A stretch of 60,816 nt of DNA, taken from an uncultured Collinsella sp. (lineage in GTDB: Bacteria; Actinomycetota; Coriobacteriia; Coriobacteriales; Coriobacteriaceae). The DNA lies in the NCBI GenBank assembly GCA_900540875.1, contig UQHT01000013.1, positions 1 to 60,816 of the forward strand, read 5' to 3'. Positions 33,292 through 42,726 of this stretch are shown piece after piece (the first letter of the stretch is position 1; the number at the start of each line of letters is the position of its first letter). Under the pieces are notes generated by a model, which saw only the letters and a list, made by a program, of their open reading frames with translations, was not told the DNA's origin and searched no databases. The position numbers and the translations under genes were made by a program.

Positions 33292-35368
33292 CGATGAGGA
33301 AAAAGATCAGGTACGCGCTGCGTCCGACCTGGTTGCCATCGTGCAGGAAACGGTTGAGCTCAAGCCCCGCGGCCATGAGTTTTGGGGCTGCTGCCCGTTT
33401 CATGGCGAAAAGACTCCGTCCTTCCACATTATTCCCGCCACGCAGGTGTGGCATTGCTTTGGCTGCGGCGAGGGTGGCGACGTCTTCACCTATATCATGA
33501 AGCGCGAGAACCTGAGCTTTCCCGAGTCAATCCGATATTTGGCCGATCGCGCGGGTATTGAGCTGCACGACACCGGAGACCGCCGCGAGCGCGGTACCAA
33601 GCGTGCCCGCATCTACGATCTGTGCGCCGAGACCGCCCAGTTCTATCACACCATGCTTATGCGCGGTAAGGACGGCCGTCCGCGCGAGTACTTTTCCAGC
33701 CGTGGCATGGGTGGCGATGTCTGCCGCCGCTACTGTCTGGGCTTTGCTCCGGGCCGCAACGCGCTGGTGTCACACCTGTCCCAGGCGGGTTTTACCCCGC
33801 AGGAGATGATTGACGCCAATGTTGCCGTGAGCCGCGGGCGCGGGCAGCTTGCCGACCGCTTCTACGACCGCGTGATGTTTCCCATCTTTGACGAGCAGGG
33901 TCACAACATCGCCTTTGGCGGTCGCATTATGGGCGACGGCCAGCCTAAGTATCTCAACACCGCCGAGACGAGCGTGTTTCATAAAAAGCGAAACCTCTAC
34001 GGCTTTAATTGGGCCAAGGAGTTTATCGTCGCGCAGGATACCGCCATCGTGGTAGAGGGCTATACCGACTGCATCGCCTGCTGGGAGGCGGGGATTAAAA
34101 ACGTTGTCGCCACGCTGGGCACCGCGCTCACGGAGCATCACGTCAAGACGCTCACCCGTTTTGCCAAGCGCATTGTGTATATGTTCGATGGTGACGCCGC
34201 CGGTCAAAAGGCCGCCCGTCGCGCGATTCAGTTTATCGAGCAGGATTCGATGGACCTGCGCTGCGTGGTACTGCCCGACGGCAACGATCCCATGGAGTTC
34301 ATCACGGCGTACGGCGGAGAGGAGCTGCAGAAACGCATTGACGCCGCCGAGCCGCTCATGGACTTCGTGTACCGTTCGCTGCAGGAGTCGAGCGTCATCA
34401 CCACGCCGGGCGGTCGCGCCAAGGCGCTTGAAGATGCGCTGACGCTTATCTATCCGCTGCGCGATAGCTATATGATCGACACGTACTTTATCCAGATTGC
34501 CGATCTGCTGGGTTTGGATCTGGAGACGGTGCGCGCGAGTTCGGGTCGCGTGTTTCGCGATGTCGCCAAGCGCGAAGATGTTGAGCGACGTCGTGAGCAG
34601 AACTATGAACGCCAGCGGGCGCAAGCCGAGCGCTCTGGTAGCGCGGGCGGCCGGTCGTCTGGCTCGCAGGGGACATCTCGTGGTGCTTGGGCATCGGGCG
34701 CGACGCCGCCGGTGTCCGCGCCGGTCGAGGAAGAGCCGTACGACTATGTCCCGCTCGATGCTTACGGTGCCGCGCCTGTGGAGGTCGTCGACGACCTGCC
34801 GCCGATCGACGTGCCTGATGGTATGGGTGCTGTGCCTGTGACTGATGGTTCGGGCGCTCCGGCTGCGGCGGCGCCGATGGTTCTTACTGATCTTGAGCGC
34901 AAGTCCTTGGCAGGGGAGCGCGAGCTGTTGACGATGCTCACGAGCTACCCCGACCTGTTCCGCACGTATGCCGACCGCATCTGCTCTATCGAGTGGGTTG
35001 ACCCACGTCACGAGTCCATCGCATGGGCCGTGCTGGCAACGCCGCCGGGAACCGATCCTGCAGCCTGCATGGATGCGGCGCGCTCGGTGTGTCCCGAGGC
35101 GGCAACGCTTGTGAGTGCCGGGCGCATCTCGGCGACGAGCAAGCACCCCACCGAGACGAACATCGTGTTTATGCTTGATACGCTCGAGCTCTACACCATC
35201 AAGCGCCGCATGCGTGCCGCACAGGCCAAGCTGCGCCAGGACCGTTCGCTCGATGATGAGGCCCGTCGCGCGCTGACCGTGCAGGCCGCGCAGGATTCGC
35301 AGCGTCAACGCGAGCTGCAAAAGTCTATCGGCGGCGTGGCGGACCCGTTCCGTTTGATCGGTCTGTAG
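33284..35368 (+). CDS. dnaG: DNA primase
   Basis: A 694-aa primase. The CHC2 zinc finger (C37, H40, then HCFGCGEGGD) is followed by the RNA polymerase core with VVEGYTDCIACWEAG (TOPRIM glutamate) and MFDGDAAG. A Ser/Gly/Pro-rich linker near residues 440-520 precedes the DnaB-binding C-terminal helical domain. The GTG at 33284 was chosen because GGGGTG lies 8 bases upstream and the protein then begins MISDEEKDQVRAASDLV, as in relatives; earlier in-frame codons lie within ribF. Confidence 0.95.
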   Translation: MISDEEKDQVRAASDLVAIVQETVELKPRGHEFWGCCPFHGEKTPSFHIIPATQVWHCFGCGEGGDVFTYIMKRENLSFPESIRYLADRAGIELHDTGDRRERGTKRARIYDLCAETAQFYHTMLMRGKDGRPREYFSSRGMGGDVCRRYCLGFAPGRNALVSHLSQAGFTPQEMIDANVAVSRGRGQLADRFYDRVMFPIFDEQGHNIAFGGRIMGDGQPKYLNTAETSVFHKKRNLYGFNWAKEFIVAQDTAIVVEGYTDCIACWEAGIKNVVATLGTALTEHHVKTLTRFAKRIVYMFDGDAAGQKAARRAIQFIEQDSMDLRCVVLPDGNDPMEFITAYGGEELQKRIDAAEPLMDFVYRSLQESSVITTPGGRAKALEDALTLIYPLRDSYMIDTYFIQIADLLGLDLETVRASSGRVFRDVAKREDVERRREQNYERQRAQAERSGSAGGRSSGSQGTSRGAWASGATPPVSAPVEEEPYDYVPLDAYGAAPVEVVDDLPPIDVPDGMGAVPVTDGSGAPAAAAPMVLTDLERKSLAGERELLTMLTSYPDLFRTYADRICSIEWVDPRHESIAWAVLATPPGTDPAACMDAARSVCPEAATLVSAGRISATSKHPTETNIVFMLDTLELYTIKRRMRAAQAKLRQDRSLDDEARRALTVQAAQDSQRQRELQKSIGGVADPFRLIGL

Positions 35369-35502
35369 ACCGCGGGCACCGAACAGGCCTAGATGTTGTG
35401 GTCAAGCAGCGTATTCTCGCCTATATCCAGTCCTCTTTTTGGGTATAGACGTCAATGTGTGTGCTAAAGTAATGAGTCCTGTGGACTATGAAGGGAGAAT
35501 CT

Positions 35503-36852
35503 GTGCCAAAAAAGACTGAGAGCACGGGTACTGGGCTGGAATCCTACGTTGCAAAGCTCATGGGCAACGGCTCAAACAGGACTTCGGTAACCGAGGACGA
35601 GATTCAGGTCGCCCTGAAGGATATCGATGTTTCTGACGAGCAGCTCACCGCGGTGTATTCCGCGCTGCGCAACAGCGGCATCCAGATTATCTCCGCGAGC
35701 GGTAACGACGACGCCCCCATGGACGTCGACGATGACGATAACGATACCGATACCGACGATTTCGATGACGACGACGAGCACGATTCCGGCTCGCTCGACG
35801 ATCACGAGCTCAAGATGGCCCGTCAGGCCGATGCCGAGATGGGTTCTTCCAAGAGCAAGAAGAAGCGCACCGTGCGCACGTCCCGTTCACGCTCCCGCGT
35901 GCGTGGCATCGATGCCTCCACGGTGATGCTGACCGGCGATCCGGTTCGTATGTACCTCAAAGAGATCGGCAAGGTCGACCTGCTGACCGCCTCCGAAGAG
36001 GTCGATCTGGCCATGAAGATCGAGGCCGGTCTTGAGGCCACCGAGAAGCTCGAGGCCGCCGATGCCGGTGAGCTCGAGCTCACGCGTGCCGAGATGCGTC
36101 GTCTTACGCGCATTGAGAACGTCGGCCTCGAAGCTAAGCAGGCACTCATCAGCGCAAACCTGCGTCTGGTCGTCTCCATCGCCAAGCGCTATGTCGGCCG
36201 CGGCATGCTGTTCCTTGACCTGATCCAGGAGGGCAACCTCGGTCTGATTCGCGCCGTCGAGAAGTTCGACTACCAGAAGGGCTTTAAGTTCTCCACGTAC
36301 GCCACGTGGTGGATCCGTCAGGCCATTACGCGCGCTATCGCCGACCAGGCCCGTACCATCCGTATTCCCGTGCATATGGTCGAGACTATCAACAAGCTCG
36401 TCCGCGTGCAGCGCCAGCTTCTCCAGGATCTGGGTCGCGACCCGACCCCCGAGGAGATTGGTGCCGAGATGGACATGAGCGCCGACCGCGTCCGCGAGAT
36501 CCAGAAGATCTCGCAGGAGCCCGTGTCGCTCGAGACCCCCATCGGTGAGGAAGAGGATTCCCAGCTGGGCGACTTCATCGAGGACTCCCAGGCTATCGTT
36601 CCGCCCGATGCCGCCAGCTTCTCCATGCTGCAGGAGCAGCTCACCCAGGTGCTCGACTCGCTTGCCGATCGTGAGCGCAAGGTTATCGAGCTGCGCTTTG
36701 GCCTTGTCGACGGGCATCCCCGCACGCTCGAGGAAGTCGGCCGCGAGTTTGGCGTCACGCGCGAGCGTATCCGCCAGATCGAGTCCAAGACCTTGGCCAA
36801 GCTCCGCCACCCGAGCCGCAGCAGCAAGCTCAAAGACTATATCGAAAGCTAG
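35503..36852 (+). CDS. rpoD: Primary RNA polymerase sigma factor (RpoD/SigA)
   Basis: A 449-aa group 1 sigma factor. After a region 1.1-like start comes an acidic Asp-rich stretch (about 65-90) and a basic stretch, then region 1.2 (DPVRMYLKEIGKVDLL), region 2 (DLIQEGNLGLIRAVEKFDY, TYATWWIRQAI), region 3, and region 4 with ERIRQIESKTLAKLRHP. It closes the macromolecular synthesis group with dnaG upstream. The GTG at 35503 has AAGGGAG at 35491-35497; the ATG at 35488 has no site. Confidence 0.95.
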   Translation: MPKKTESTGTGLESYVAKLMGNGSNRTSVTEDEIQVALKDIDVSDEQLTAVYSALRNSGIQIISASGNDDAPMDVDDDDNDTDTDDFDDDDEHDSGSLDDHELKMARQADAEMGSSKSKKKRTVRTSRSRSRVRGIDASTVMLTGDPVRMYLKEIGKVDLLTASEEVDLAMKIEAGLEATEKLEAADAGELELTRAEMRRLTRIENVGLEAKQALISANLRLVVSIAKRYVGRGMLFLDLIQEGNLGLIRAVEKFDYQKGFKFSTYATWWIRQAITRAIADQARTIRIPVHMVETINKLVRVQRQLLQDLGRDPTPEEIGAEMDMSADRVREIQKISQEPVSLETPIGEEEDSQLGDFIEDSQAIVPPDAASFSMLQEQLTQVLDSLADRERKVIELRFGLVDGHPRTLEEVGREFGVTRERIRQIESKTLAKLRHPSRSSKLKDYIES

Positions 36853-36861
36853 TCAAGCAAG

Positions 36862-36898
36862 AAGCGCCCTCAAGCACATCCGCTTGGGGGCGCTTTCA
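36862..36898 (+). terminator. Terminator of rpoD
   Basis: A 14-bp stem (36862-36875 with 36882-36895, one G-U pair) with a six-base loop and a short T tail. It starts ten bases after the rpoD stop. Confidence 0.75.
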
Positions 36899-36902
36899 TG
36901 TG

Positions 36903-36926
36903 GTCATTGGGGACGTCCCCAATGAC
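36903..36926. repeat. 24-bp perfect palindrome, copy 1 of a dispersed element
   Basis: The core CATTGGGGACGTCCCCAATG (20 bases) extends by two bases on each side (36903-36926). A second copy with nearly the same core is at 57151-57180. It lies between the rpoD terminator and the tRNA promoter. Confidence 0.85.
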
Positions 36927-36954
36927 TAGGTCGGAAAAAATCTCAAAAAAGTTC

Positions 36955-36982
36955 TTGCCCTGAGCTGATTCGTCCGTATAAT
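36955..36982 (+). promoter_or_regulatory. Promoter of the tRNA-Asn gene
   Basis: TTGCCC (36955-36960) and a consensus TATAAT (36977-36982) are 16 bases apart and 30 bases before the tRNA. Confidence 0.7.
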
Positions 36983-37012
36983 AAACTTCGTTGCTTGAGA
37001 GCACGCACCTAT

Positions 37013-37087
37013 TCCTCGGTAGCTCAATGGTAGAGCACGCGGCTGTTAACCGCGCTGTTGTAGGTTCGAGTCCTACCCGGGGAGCCA
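37013..37087 (+). tRNA. tRNA-Asn (anticodon GTT), CCA encoded
   Basis: The 75-base cloverleaf begins TCCTCGG and pairs with CCGGGGA at 37077-37083. The D arm contains AGCTCAATGGTAGAGC, the anticodon loop reads CTGTTAA, and the T arm GTAGG-TTCGAGT-CCTAC is canonical. G84 is the discriminator and CCA is encoded at 37085-37087. It has its own promoter and terminator. Confidence 0.96.
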
Positions 37088-37093
37088 GGTTGT

Positions 37094-37123
37094 AAAACCC
37101 GTCGCTTATGCGGCGGGTTTTTT
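37094..37123 (+). terminator. Terminator of tRNA-Asn
   Basis: AAAACCCGTCGC pairs with GCGGCGGGTTTT (one G-U pair) across TTAT, followed by more T, seven bases after the tRNA. Confidence 0.9.
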
Positions 37124-37281
37124 CATGCCGCGACCACTTGACTCGAACGTTGCCATATCAACATTTCGTGTCGAGGATGTAATCCCGCGACCCACCACCT
37201 CAACATGGCGCGCTCGTTGTAGAATATTGCAATGATTGCTCCCACGAGATGGTGCCGCGAGCACCAGATAAGGAGATTCTT

Positions 37282-37638
37282 GTGTCTGAGACCATTAACG
37301 GCAGCCTGAGCGTCTCGAACGACGTTATTGCCGATATTGCCGGTTATGCCGCGATGACGTGCTATGGCGTCGTCGGTATGGCTGAGCAGCTCCAGGGTGC
37401 CGAGAGCGTGCGCCTGCTTGCCGGTCAGCGCCTCCGCAAGGGCGTGCTTGTCTCCGCCGACGAGAACGGCCTTACGGTCGATCTTCACGTCGTGCTCGAG
37501 AACGGCGTCAACATGAAGTCCGTCTGCCACAATCTTTCGAGCTCCGTTGCCTTCACTCTGCAGGAGATCGCCCAGATCGATCCCGCCAGCCTTAAGATCG
37601 GCATCCATATCGACGCGCTCAAGAGCCGTCTGAACTAG
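37282..37638 (+). CDS. Asp23/Gls24 family envelope stress response protein
   Basis: A 118-aa protein with the family's SNDVIADIAGYAAMTCYGVVGM start and GVNMKSVCHNLSSSVAFTLQE block. Members are abundant proteins at or near the membrane with a loosely defined role in envelope stress; this one matches the short form always found beside fakA and recG. The GTG at 37282 has AAGGAG 6 bases upstream. Confidence 0.9.
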   Translation: MSETINGSLSVSNDVIADIAGYAAMTCYGVVGMAEQLQGAESVRLLAGQRLRKGVLVSADENGLTVDLHVVLENGVNMKSVCHNLSSSVAFTLQEIAQIDPASLKIGIHIDALKSRLN

Positions 37639-37665
37639 CATCCGAAAACGGAGATTCAAATACCC

Positions 37666-39327
37666 ATGATTGCAAAGACCATTCGCACCTGTTTTCCGAT
37701 CGCTGCGGCTGCCGTTTCCGACAAGGCCGAGGAGATCAACAAGCTCAACGTCTTCCCCGTGCCCGACGGCGACACCGGCACCAACATGTCGCTCACGCTC
37801 GCCTCGGTGACCAAGGAGCTTTCTGCCCTTCCCGCCGATGCCGATATGGAGGCCATCGCCGGCGCCATCACCCACGGCTCCCTGATGGGTGCCCGCGGCA
37901 ACTCCGGCGTCATCACCTCTCAGATCCTGCGCGGCGTGGCCGAGGGTCTCGTCTCTGCCGACGAGCCCATTACGTCCGCCAACATCGCCTATGCGTTCCG
38001 CCGCGCCGTCAAGGTCGCCTTCCAGGCCGTCCGTAAGCCCATCGAGGGCACGATTCTCACGGTGCTGCGCGATGTCTCGACCAAAGCCGACGAGTGCGAA
38101 AAGAAGAAGTTCTCGGCCGAGGACGCGCTCGATGCCATCGTCGTCGAGGCCTACCAGTCCGTCGCCCGCACGCCCGACCTGCTGCCCGTTCTGAAGGAGA
38201 ACGGCGTGGTCGACTCCGGCGCCTTTGGCTTTGCCATCTTCCTCGAGAACTTCGTAGCTGCCGCTCTTGGCCGCAGCACCGTTGTCGAGGATTTCTCCGC
38301 TACGTTTGACTCCGCCGGCTCTGCCCGTGATGCCGCTCTTGGCCGCGTTGAGATCGAGGCTAACGACGACTGGGAGGGCTCGGAATTCCGTTACTGCAAT
38401 GAGTTCCTGTTTAAGGCCGACGCCCCGTTTGACGAGGACGAGTGCCTTAAGTTCCTGGGTTCCATGGGCGACTGTGAGCTGCTCGTGGGCGCATATCCCG
38501 ACTACAAGATCCACGTGCACTCCAACACCCCGAACCTGGTGCTCGAGCACATGCTGCAGCTTGGCCAGATCTACGAGGTCTTTATCCACAACATGGAGAT
38601 GGAGGCCCACGACCGTACCGCCAAGATCCACGAGGACCAGGAGAAGGCCGCCGAGCCCGCGAAGGCCCTGGGCTTTGTCGCCGTTGCCGCCGGTTCCGGC
38701 GAGGCAGACATCCTCAAGTCCCTCGGCGTTGACGTGATCGTGTCCGGTGGCCAGACCATGAACCCTTCGACTGCAGACCTGCTGGGCGCCGTCGACCAGG
38801 TCAACGCGACCTCGGTCATCATCCTGCCCAACAACGGCAACATCCGCATGGCCGCCGAGGCCGCTGCTTCAGCCTGCACCGACAAGAAGGTCGCCGTCGT
38901 TCCCACCAAGACCGTTCCGCAGGCCTTCTCCGCGCTGTTCGCGGTCCTACCCGATTCCGAGCTTGAGGATGCCGTCGCCGCTATGGTCGACGCCATCAGT
39001 GAGGTTCGCGATGGCGAGGTCACCCGTGCCGTGCGCGATTCCAGCGCCTCCGACGGCTCGCCGATTCACTCCGGTGACGTCATGGGTATCATTGCCGGCT
39101 CCATTGATGTGGTCGGCTCCAACGTGAAGCAGGTCACGCTCGATTGCATCAACCGTATGCAGGAGGAAGAGGAGGGCGACGCGCTGACGATTCTGGCAGG
39201 CGAGGAACTGTCCAATGAGGCCTTCCAGGAGATTGTCGATGCCATTGAGGAGGCTCAGCCCGATCTGGAGATTGACGCCCATCGTGGCGAGCAGCCGCTC
39301 TATCCCGTGATCTTCTCGATCGAGTAG
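37666..39327 (+). CDS. fakA: DAK2-domain fatty acid kinase subunit A-like (YloV/FakA)
   Basis: A 553-aa protein. The DAK2 ATP-binding domain shows NVFPVPDGDTGTNMSLTL and GARGNSGVITSQILRG; the C-terminal DegV-like/FakA domain follows. FakA phosphorylates exogenous fatty acids bound to a FakB (DegV) protein. No fakB lies in the window. The ribosome site is distant (GGAG about 12 bases before the ATG). The order Asp23, FakA, RecG is conserved in Gram-positives. Confidence 0.92.
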   Translation: MIAKTIRTCFPIAAAAVSDKAEEINKLNVFPVPDGDTGTNMSLTLASVTKELSALPADADMEAIAGAITHGSLMGARGNSGVITSQILRGVAEGLVSADEPITSANIAYAFRRAVKVAFQAVRKPIEGTILTVLRDVSTKADECEKKKFSAEDALDAIVVEAYQSVARTPDLLPVLKENGVVDSGAFGFAIFLENFVAAALGRSTVVEDFSATFDSAGSARDAALGRVEIEANDDWEGSEFRYCNEFLFKADAPFDEDECLKFLGSMGDCELLVGAYPDYKIHVHSNTPNLVLEHMLQLGQIYEVFIHNMEMEAHDRTAKIHEDQEKAAEPAKALGFVAVAAGSGEADILKSLGVDVIVSGGQTMNPSTADLLGAVDQVNATSVIILPNNGNIRMAAEAAASACTDKKVAVVPTKTVPQAFSALFAVLPDSELEDAVAAMVDAISEVRDGEVTRAVRDSSASDGSPIHSGDVMGIIAGSIDVVGSNVKQVTLDCINRMQEEEEGDALTILAGEELSNEAFQEIVDAIEEAQPDLEIDAHRGEQPLYPVIFSIE

Positions 39328-39337
39328 GCAACTGCCC

Positions 39338-41515
39338 ATGTCCGAACTGTGCTCCGTGCCGCGCGTCTCGGAGCGCTTTGCCCAGAGCAATGCGCTCGAT
39401 GAGGATATCGCGCGACTCAAATATGTTTCGGGTAAACGTGAGGAGGCCCTTCGCCGTCTGGGAATTCGGACGGTGGGGGACCTCCTTCTCCATATCCCTC
39501 ATCGATACCTGGACTTTACGCGCTCCTGGTCCATCGAGATGGCGCCCATCGGTACCGTGTGTACCATCATCGCCACGGTCGACCGTATCGTCCAAAAGCA
39601 GCCTCGTCCGCACATGCAGGTGACCGAGGTCTCACTCGTTGACGAGACGGGCGTGCTGCAGGTCGCCTTTTTCCGCCAGCCCTGGATTGCCCAGCAGCTT
39701 AAGCAGGGCGACCGCCTGGCCGTAATGGGTAAGGTCGAGTTTGCCTACGGCTTTAAGCAGATGGCCTCGCCGCACTTTGAAAAGCTTGAGGAAGGGCGCG
39801 CCGCGGGCACTATCCTGCCGGTCCATTACGTGAGTGACGGCGTGAGTCAGGCATGGATGCGCCGTATCGTAAGTGGCGCGCTCGAGGTCGTCGGCAATCC
39901 CTTTGATCCCATTCCGGCACGCTTACGCGTTAAACGTCGCCTGATGAGCCATGCCCGTGCCCTTCGATCGATTCACTTTCCCTCGAGCATGGCTGAGCGC
40001 GATATCGCGCGCGCACGGCTTGCCTACGAGGAGTGCCTCTACCTGCAGCTGGCGCTGCGCCTGCGCAACGACGGTGGCTTGGTCGAAGTCGCTCCCTACG
40101 CCCACGCCGCGGGCGAGCACCTGGCCGCGCTCAAGCAGGCCCTGCCGTTTTCGCTGAGCGACGAGCAGGAGGCCGCGTTCCAAGACATCCTGCGCGATAT
40201 GTGCGATGGCGGGCGCGTGATGAACCGCCTGCTGCTGGGCGATGTCGGTACCGGTAAGACCGCCGTTGCCGCCTGCGCGCTGGCTGTGGCTGCCGATAGC
40301 GGCACACAGGCCTGCGTTATGGCGCCCACGGGCGTGCTGGCGCGTCAATATGCCGATAAGACCGGCCCTCTGCTCTCGCAGGCCGGCATGTCTTGGGCGC
40401 TTCTGACGGGTGCCACGCCGGCCGCAGAGCGCGAGCGCATCCATGCACAGCTGGAATCGGGAGAGCTCGACGTCCTCTTTGGAACCCACGCGGTCCTTTC
40501 GGATAACGTGGCGTTTAAGTATCTGTCGCTCGTAGTCATCGATGAGCAGCACCGGTTTGGCGTCGGCCAACGCAATGCCTTGCGCGCGAAGGGCCCCGGT
40601 GCCGATCTGCTCGTTATGACGGCAACGCCCATCCCGCGTACGCTGGCACTTTCGGTCTACGGCGATCTGGACACGAGTATCATCCGCCATCGGCCCGTCC
40701 CTGGCGCTGGCGTGACGACACGCGTGCTTACCGAGTCGAGTCGCGACCTTGCCTATGGCGCCATCCGCGAGGCGCATGAAAAGGGTCAGCAGGCCTACGT
40801 GATTTGCCCGCTCGTGGAGCCGAGTGACTCGGCCGATGATCTGGAGGACGTGCCCGGTATCGCCCGCGACGACGAGGGCCGCGTGACGGTCCCCGTGCCG
40901 CTGCACGATACGGCGACCGAGCTCGATCGCCTGCGTCTGGCGTTGCCGGGTCTTGCCATCGAGCGCCTTCACGGCCGCATGCCAGCGGGGGAGAAGGACC
41001 AGGTTATCGATGCCTTTAAGCGTGGCGAGATTGACGTGCTCGTCTCGACTACGGTGGTCGAGGTGGGCGTCGACGTGCCTAACGCCACCGTCATGGTCAT
41101 CGAGAACGGGGAGCGCTTTGGTTTGGCTGCTCTGCACCAGCTGCGCGGTCGCGTGGGCCGTGGCAGTGTGTCGGGCACGTGCCTGGTCATGACGCACTCC
41201 AAGGGCAACGGCGGCGCTTCGGCAGCACAAGATCGCCTGCAATCGCTCGAGAAGACCTCGGACGGCTTTACGCTCGCCCAGATGGACCTTCGTCTGCGCC
41301 ACGAGGGCGAAATCCTGGGGTACCGCCAGCATGGCGGTGTGACCCTGCGCTTTGTCGACCTGGATGCCGACGAGGAGCTGATCGAGTGGGCCCATTTGGA
41401 CGCGGTCGAGCTCTTGCGGTATGCTTGCACCCTTGACTCCGTGGCGACGCGCCCTCTGCGCGATGCGGTCGCCATGCGATATCGACACATTTTTAAGGAG
41501 GTCAGCGGAGGATGA
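39338..41515 (+). CDS. recG: ATP-dependent DNA helicase RecG
   Basis: A 725-aa helicase that remodels stalled forks and Holliday junctions. The OB-type wedge domain is N-terminal. The motor has Walker A LLGDVGTGKTAVAA, a DEQH box (VVIDEQHRFGVGQR), TATPIPRTLALSVYG, and the C-terminal QLRGRVGRG. Length is normal. It overlaps rsmD by four bases. Confidence 0.95.
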   Translation: MSELCSVPRVSERFAQSNALDEDIARLKYVSGKREEALRRLGIRTVGDLLLHIPHRYLDFTRSWSIEMAPIGTVCTIIATVDRIVQKQPRPHMQVTEVSLVDETGVLQVAFFRQPWIAQQLKQGDRLAVMGKVEFAYGFKQMASPHFEKLEEGRAAGTILPVHYVSDGVSQAWMRRIVSGALEVVGNPFDPIPARLRVKRRLMSHARALRSIHFPSSMAERDIARARLAYEECLYLQLALRLRNDGGLVEVAPYAHAAGEHLAALKQALPFSLSDEQEAAFQDILRDMCDGGRVMNRLLLGDVGTGKTAVAACALAVAADSGTQACVMAPTGVLARQYADKTGPLLSQAGMSWALLTGATPAAERERIHAQLESGELDVLFGTHAVLSDNVAFKYLSLVVIDEQHRFGVGQRNALRAKGPGADLLVMTATPIPRTLALSVYGDLDTSIIRHRPVPGAGVTTRVLTESSRDLAYGAIREAHEKGQQAYVICPLVEPSDSADDLEDVPGIARDDEGRVTVPVPLHDTATELDRLRLALPGLAIERLHGRMPAGEKDQVIDAFKRGEIDVLVSTTVVEVGVDVPNATVMVIENGERFGLAALHQLRGRVGRGSVSGTCLVMTHSKGNGGASAAQDRLQSLEKTSDGFTLAQMDLRLRHEGEILGYRQHGGVTLRFVDLDADEELIEWAHLDAVELLRYACTLDSVATRPLRDAVAMRYRHIFKEVSGG

Positions 41516-42168
41516 GAATCATCGGCGGCGAATGGCGCGGTCGTAAGATCGAGGAGCCCCGTGGTCGCGATGTCACCCGCCCCACGACCGATCGCGTGCG
41601 CGAGGCATGCGCATCTATGGTCATGTCGGCATTCGACTTCGATCTGGACGAGGTCCGCGTGCTGGACGCCTTTGGCGGCTCCGGCGCTTTGGGTATCGAG
41701 ATGCTCTCACGTGGTGCCCGCTCACTCACGACGTTCGAGATCGATCGGAATGCCGCGCGGCTCATTACCAAGAATATCGAGTCGCTCTGCCGTGACCGTG
41801 CGCGTTGGCGCGTGATAACGGGCGACATGCTGGCGAGCGCCTCGCGCGGTCGTGTGCCGGGCGGCCCCTTTGATCTGGTCCTGCTCGACCCGCCCTATGC
41901 TTTTGGTGCCGAGCCGGTCGAGGAACTGCTGCAGAACCTGGCTCAGCAGGGTCTGCTTGCACCTGGCGCTTATGCCCTGTTTGAGCATGCCGCCGCCGAT
42001 GCGGGCGCGCATCCGGCAGGCTTTGAGATCGTGCGCGAGAAGCGCTACGGCATTACCTCGGTCGACTTGCTTCGTTGGGTCGGCGATGACGATAGTGAGG
42101 AAGATTGCGCCGGCACCGATGCTTACAACAACGATGCCACGACGTTTCAGGAGGACGACCATGAATGA
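41512..42168 (+). CDS. rsmD: 16S rRNA (guanine-966-N2) methyltransferase
   Basis: A 218-aa SAM-dependent methyltransferase. MRIIGGEWRGRKIEEP is the family start; DAFGGSGALGIEML binds SAM and LLDPPYAFG is the catalytic N6/N2-type motif. A C-terminal acidic/Asn/Thr tail of about 25 residues is unusual. It overlaps coaD by eight bases. Confidence 0.93.
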   Translation: MRIIGGEWRGRKIEEPRGRDVTRPTTDRVREACASMVMSAFDFDLDEVRVLDAFGGSGALGIEMLSRGARSLTTFEIDRNAARLITKNIESLCRDRARWRVITGDMLASASRGRVPGGPFDLVLLDPPYAFGAEPVEELLQNLAQQGLLAPGAYALFEHAAADAGAHPAGFEIVREKRYGITSVDLLRWVGDDDSEEDCAGTDAYNNDATTFQEDDHE

Positions 42169-42658
42169 CACCATCAACCGCGTGATCGTCCCGGGCACCT
42201 TCGATCCCATCACGTTTGGCCATATCGACGTCATCCGCCGCGCCCGCCGCATCTTTCCCAGTGTGATCGTCGCTGTTGCCGAGTCGCAGGGTAAAAACGG
42301 TGTGGGTACCACGTTTATGCTCGATGAGCGCGTGGCGCTGGCCCGCGAGGCGCTCGGTGATATCGACGGCGTCGAGGTCCTGCCCTTTACCGGCCTCTTG
42401 GTCGACTTCGCTCGCGAGCAGGGGGCGGGGGCCGTGGTCAAGGGCCTGCGCGCCATGACCGACTTTGAGTACGAGCTGCAGCAGGCAGATCTCAACTATC
42501 GCTTGGATAACGAGCTGGAGTCCATCTTTGTCATGAGTGCGCCGCAGTACGGCTATATCTCGAGCTCGGTCGTTCGCCAGATCGCCTCACTCGGCAGCGA
42601 TGTATCGACGTTTGTCCCGCCCAACGTGGTCGAAGCGCTCAGACATCGCTTTTCGTGA
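42161..42658 (+). CDS. coaD: Phosphopantetheine adenylyltransferase
   Basis: A 165-aa enzyme for the fourth step of coenzyme A synthesis. PGTFDPITFGHIDVI holds the T/HxGH nucleotidyltransferase site; VKGLRAMTDFEYELQ and YGYISSSVVRQIA are further hallmarks. GGAGGACGACC precedes the ATG, which lies within the end of rsmD. Confidence 0.96.
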   Translation: MNDTINRVIVPGTFDPITFGHIDVIRRARRIFPSVIVAVAESQGKNGVGTTFMLDERVALAREALGDIDGVEVLPFTGLLVDFAREQGAGAVVKGLRAMTDFEYELQQADLNYRLDNELESIFVMSAPQYGYISSSVVRQIASLGSDVSTFVPPNVVEALRHRFS

Positions 42659-42726
42659 CGTTTTTTATTGCCTGGTGGCATGTGGTAAACTAGCACGATG
42701 ATATGTTACCTATGAAAGGAGACCGG

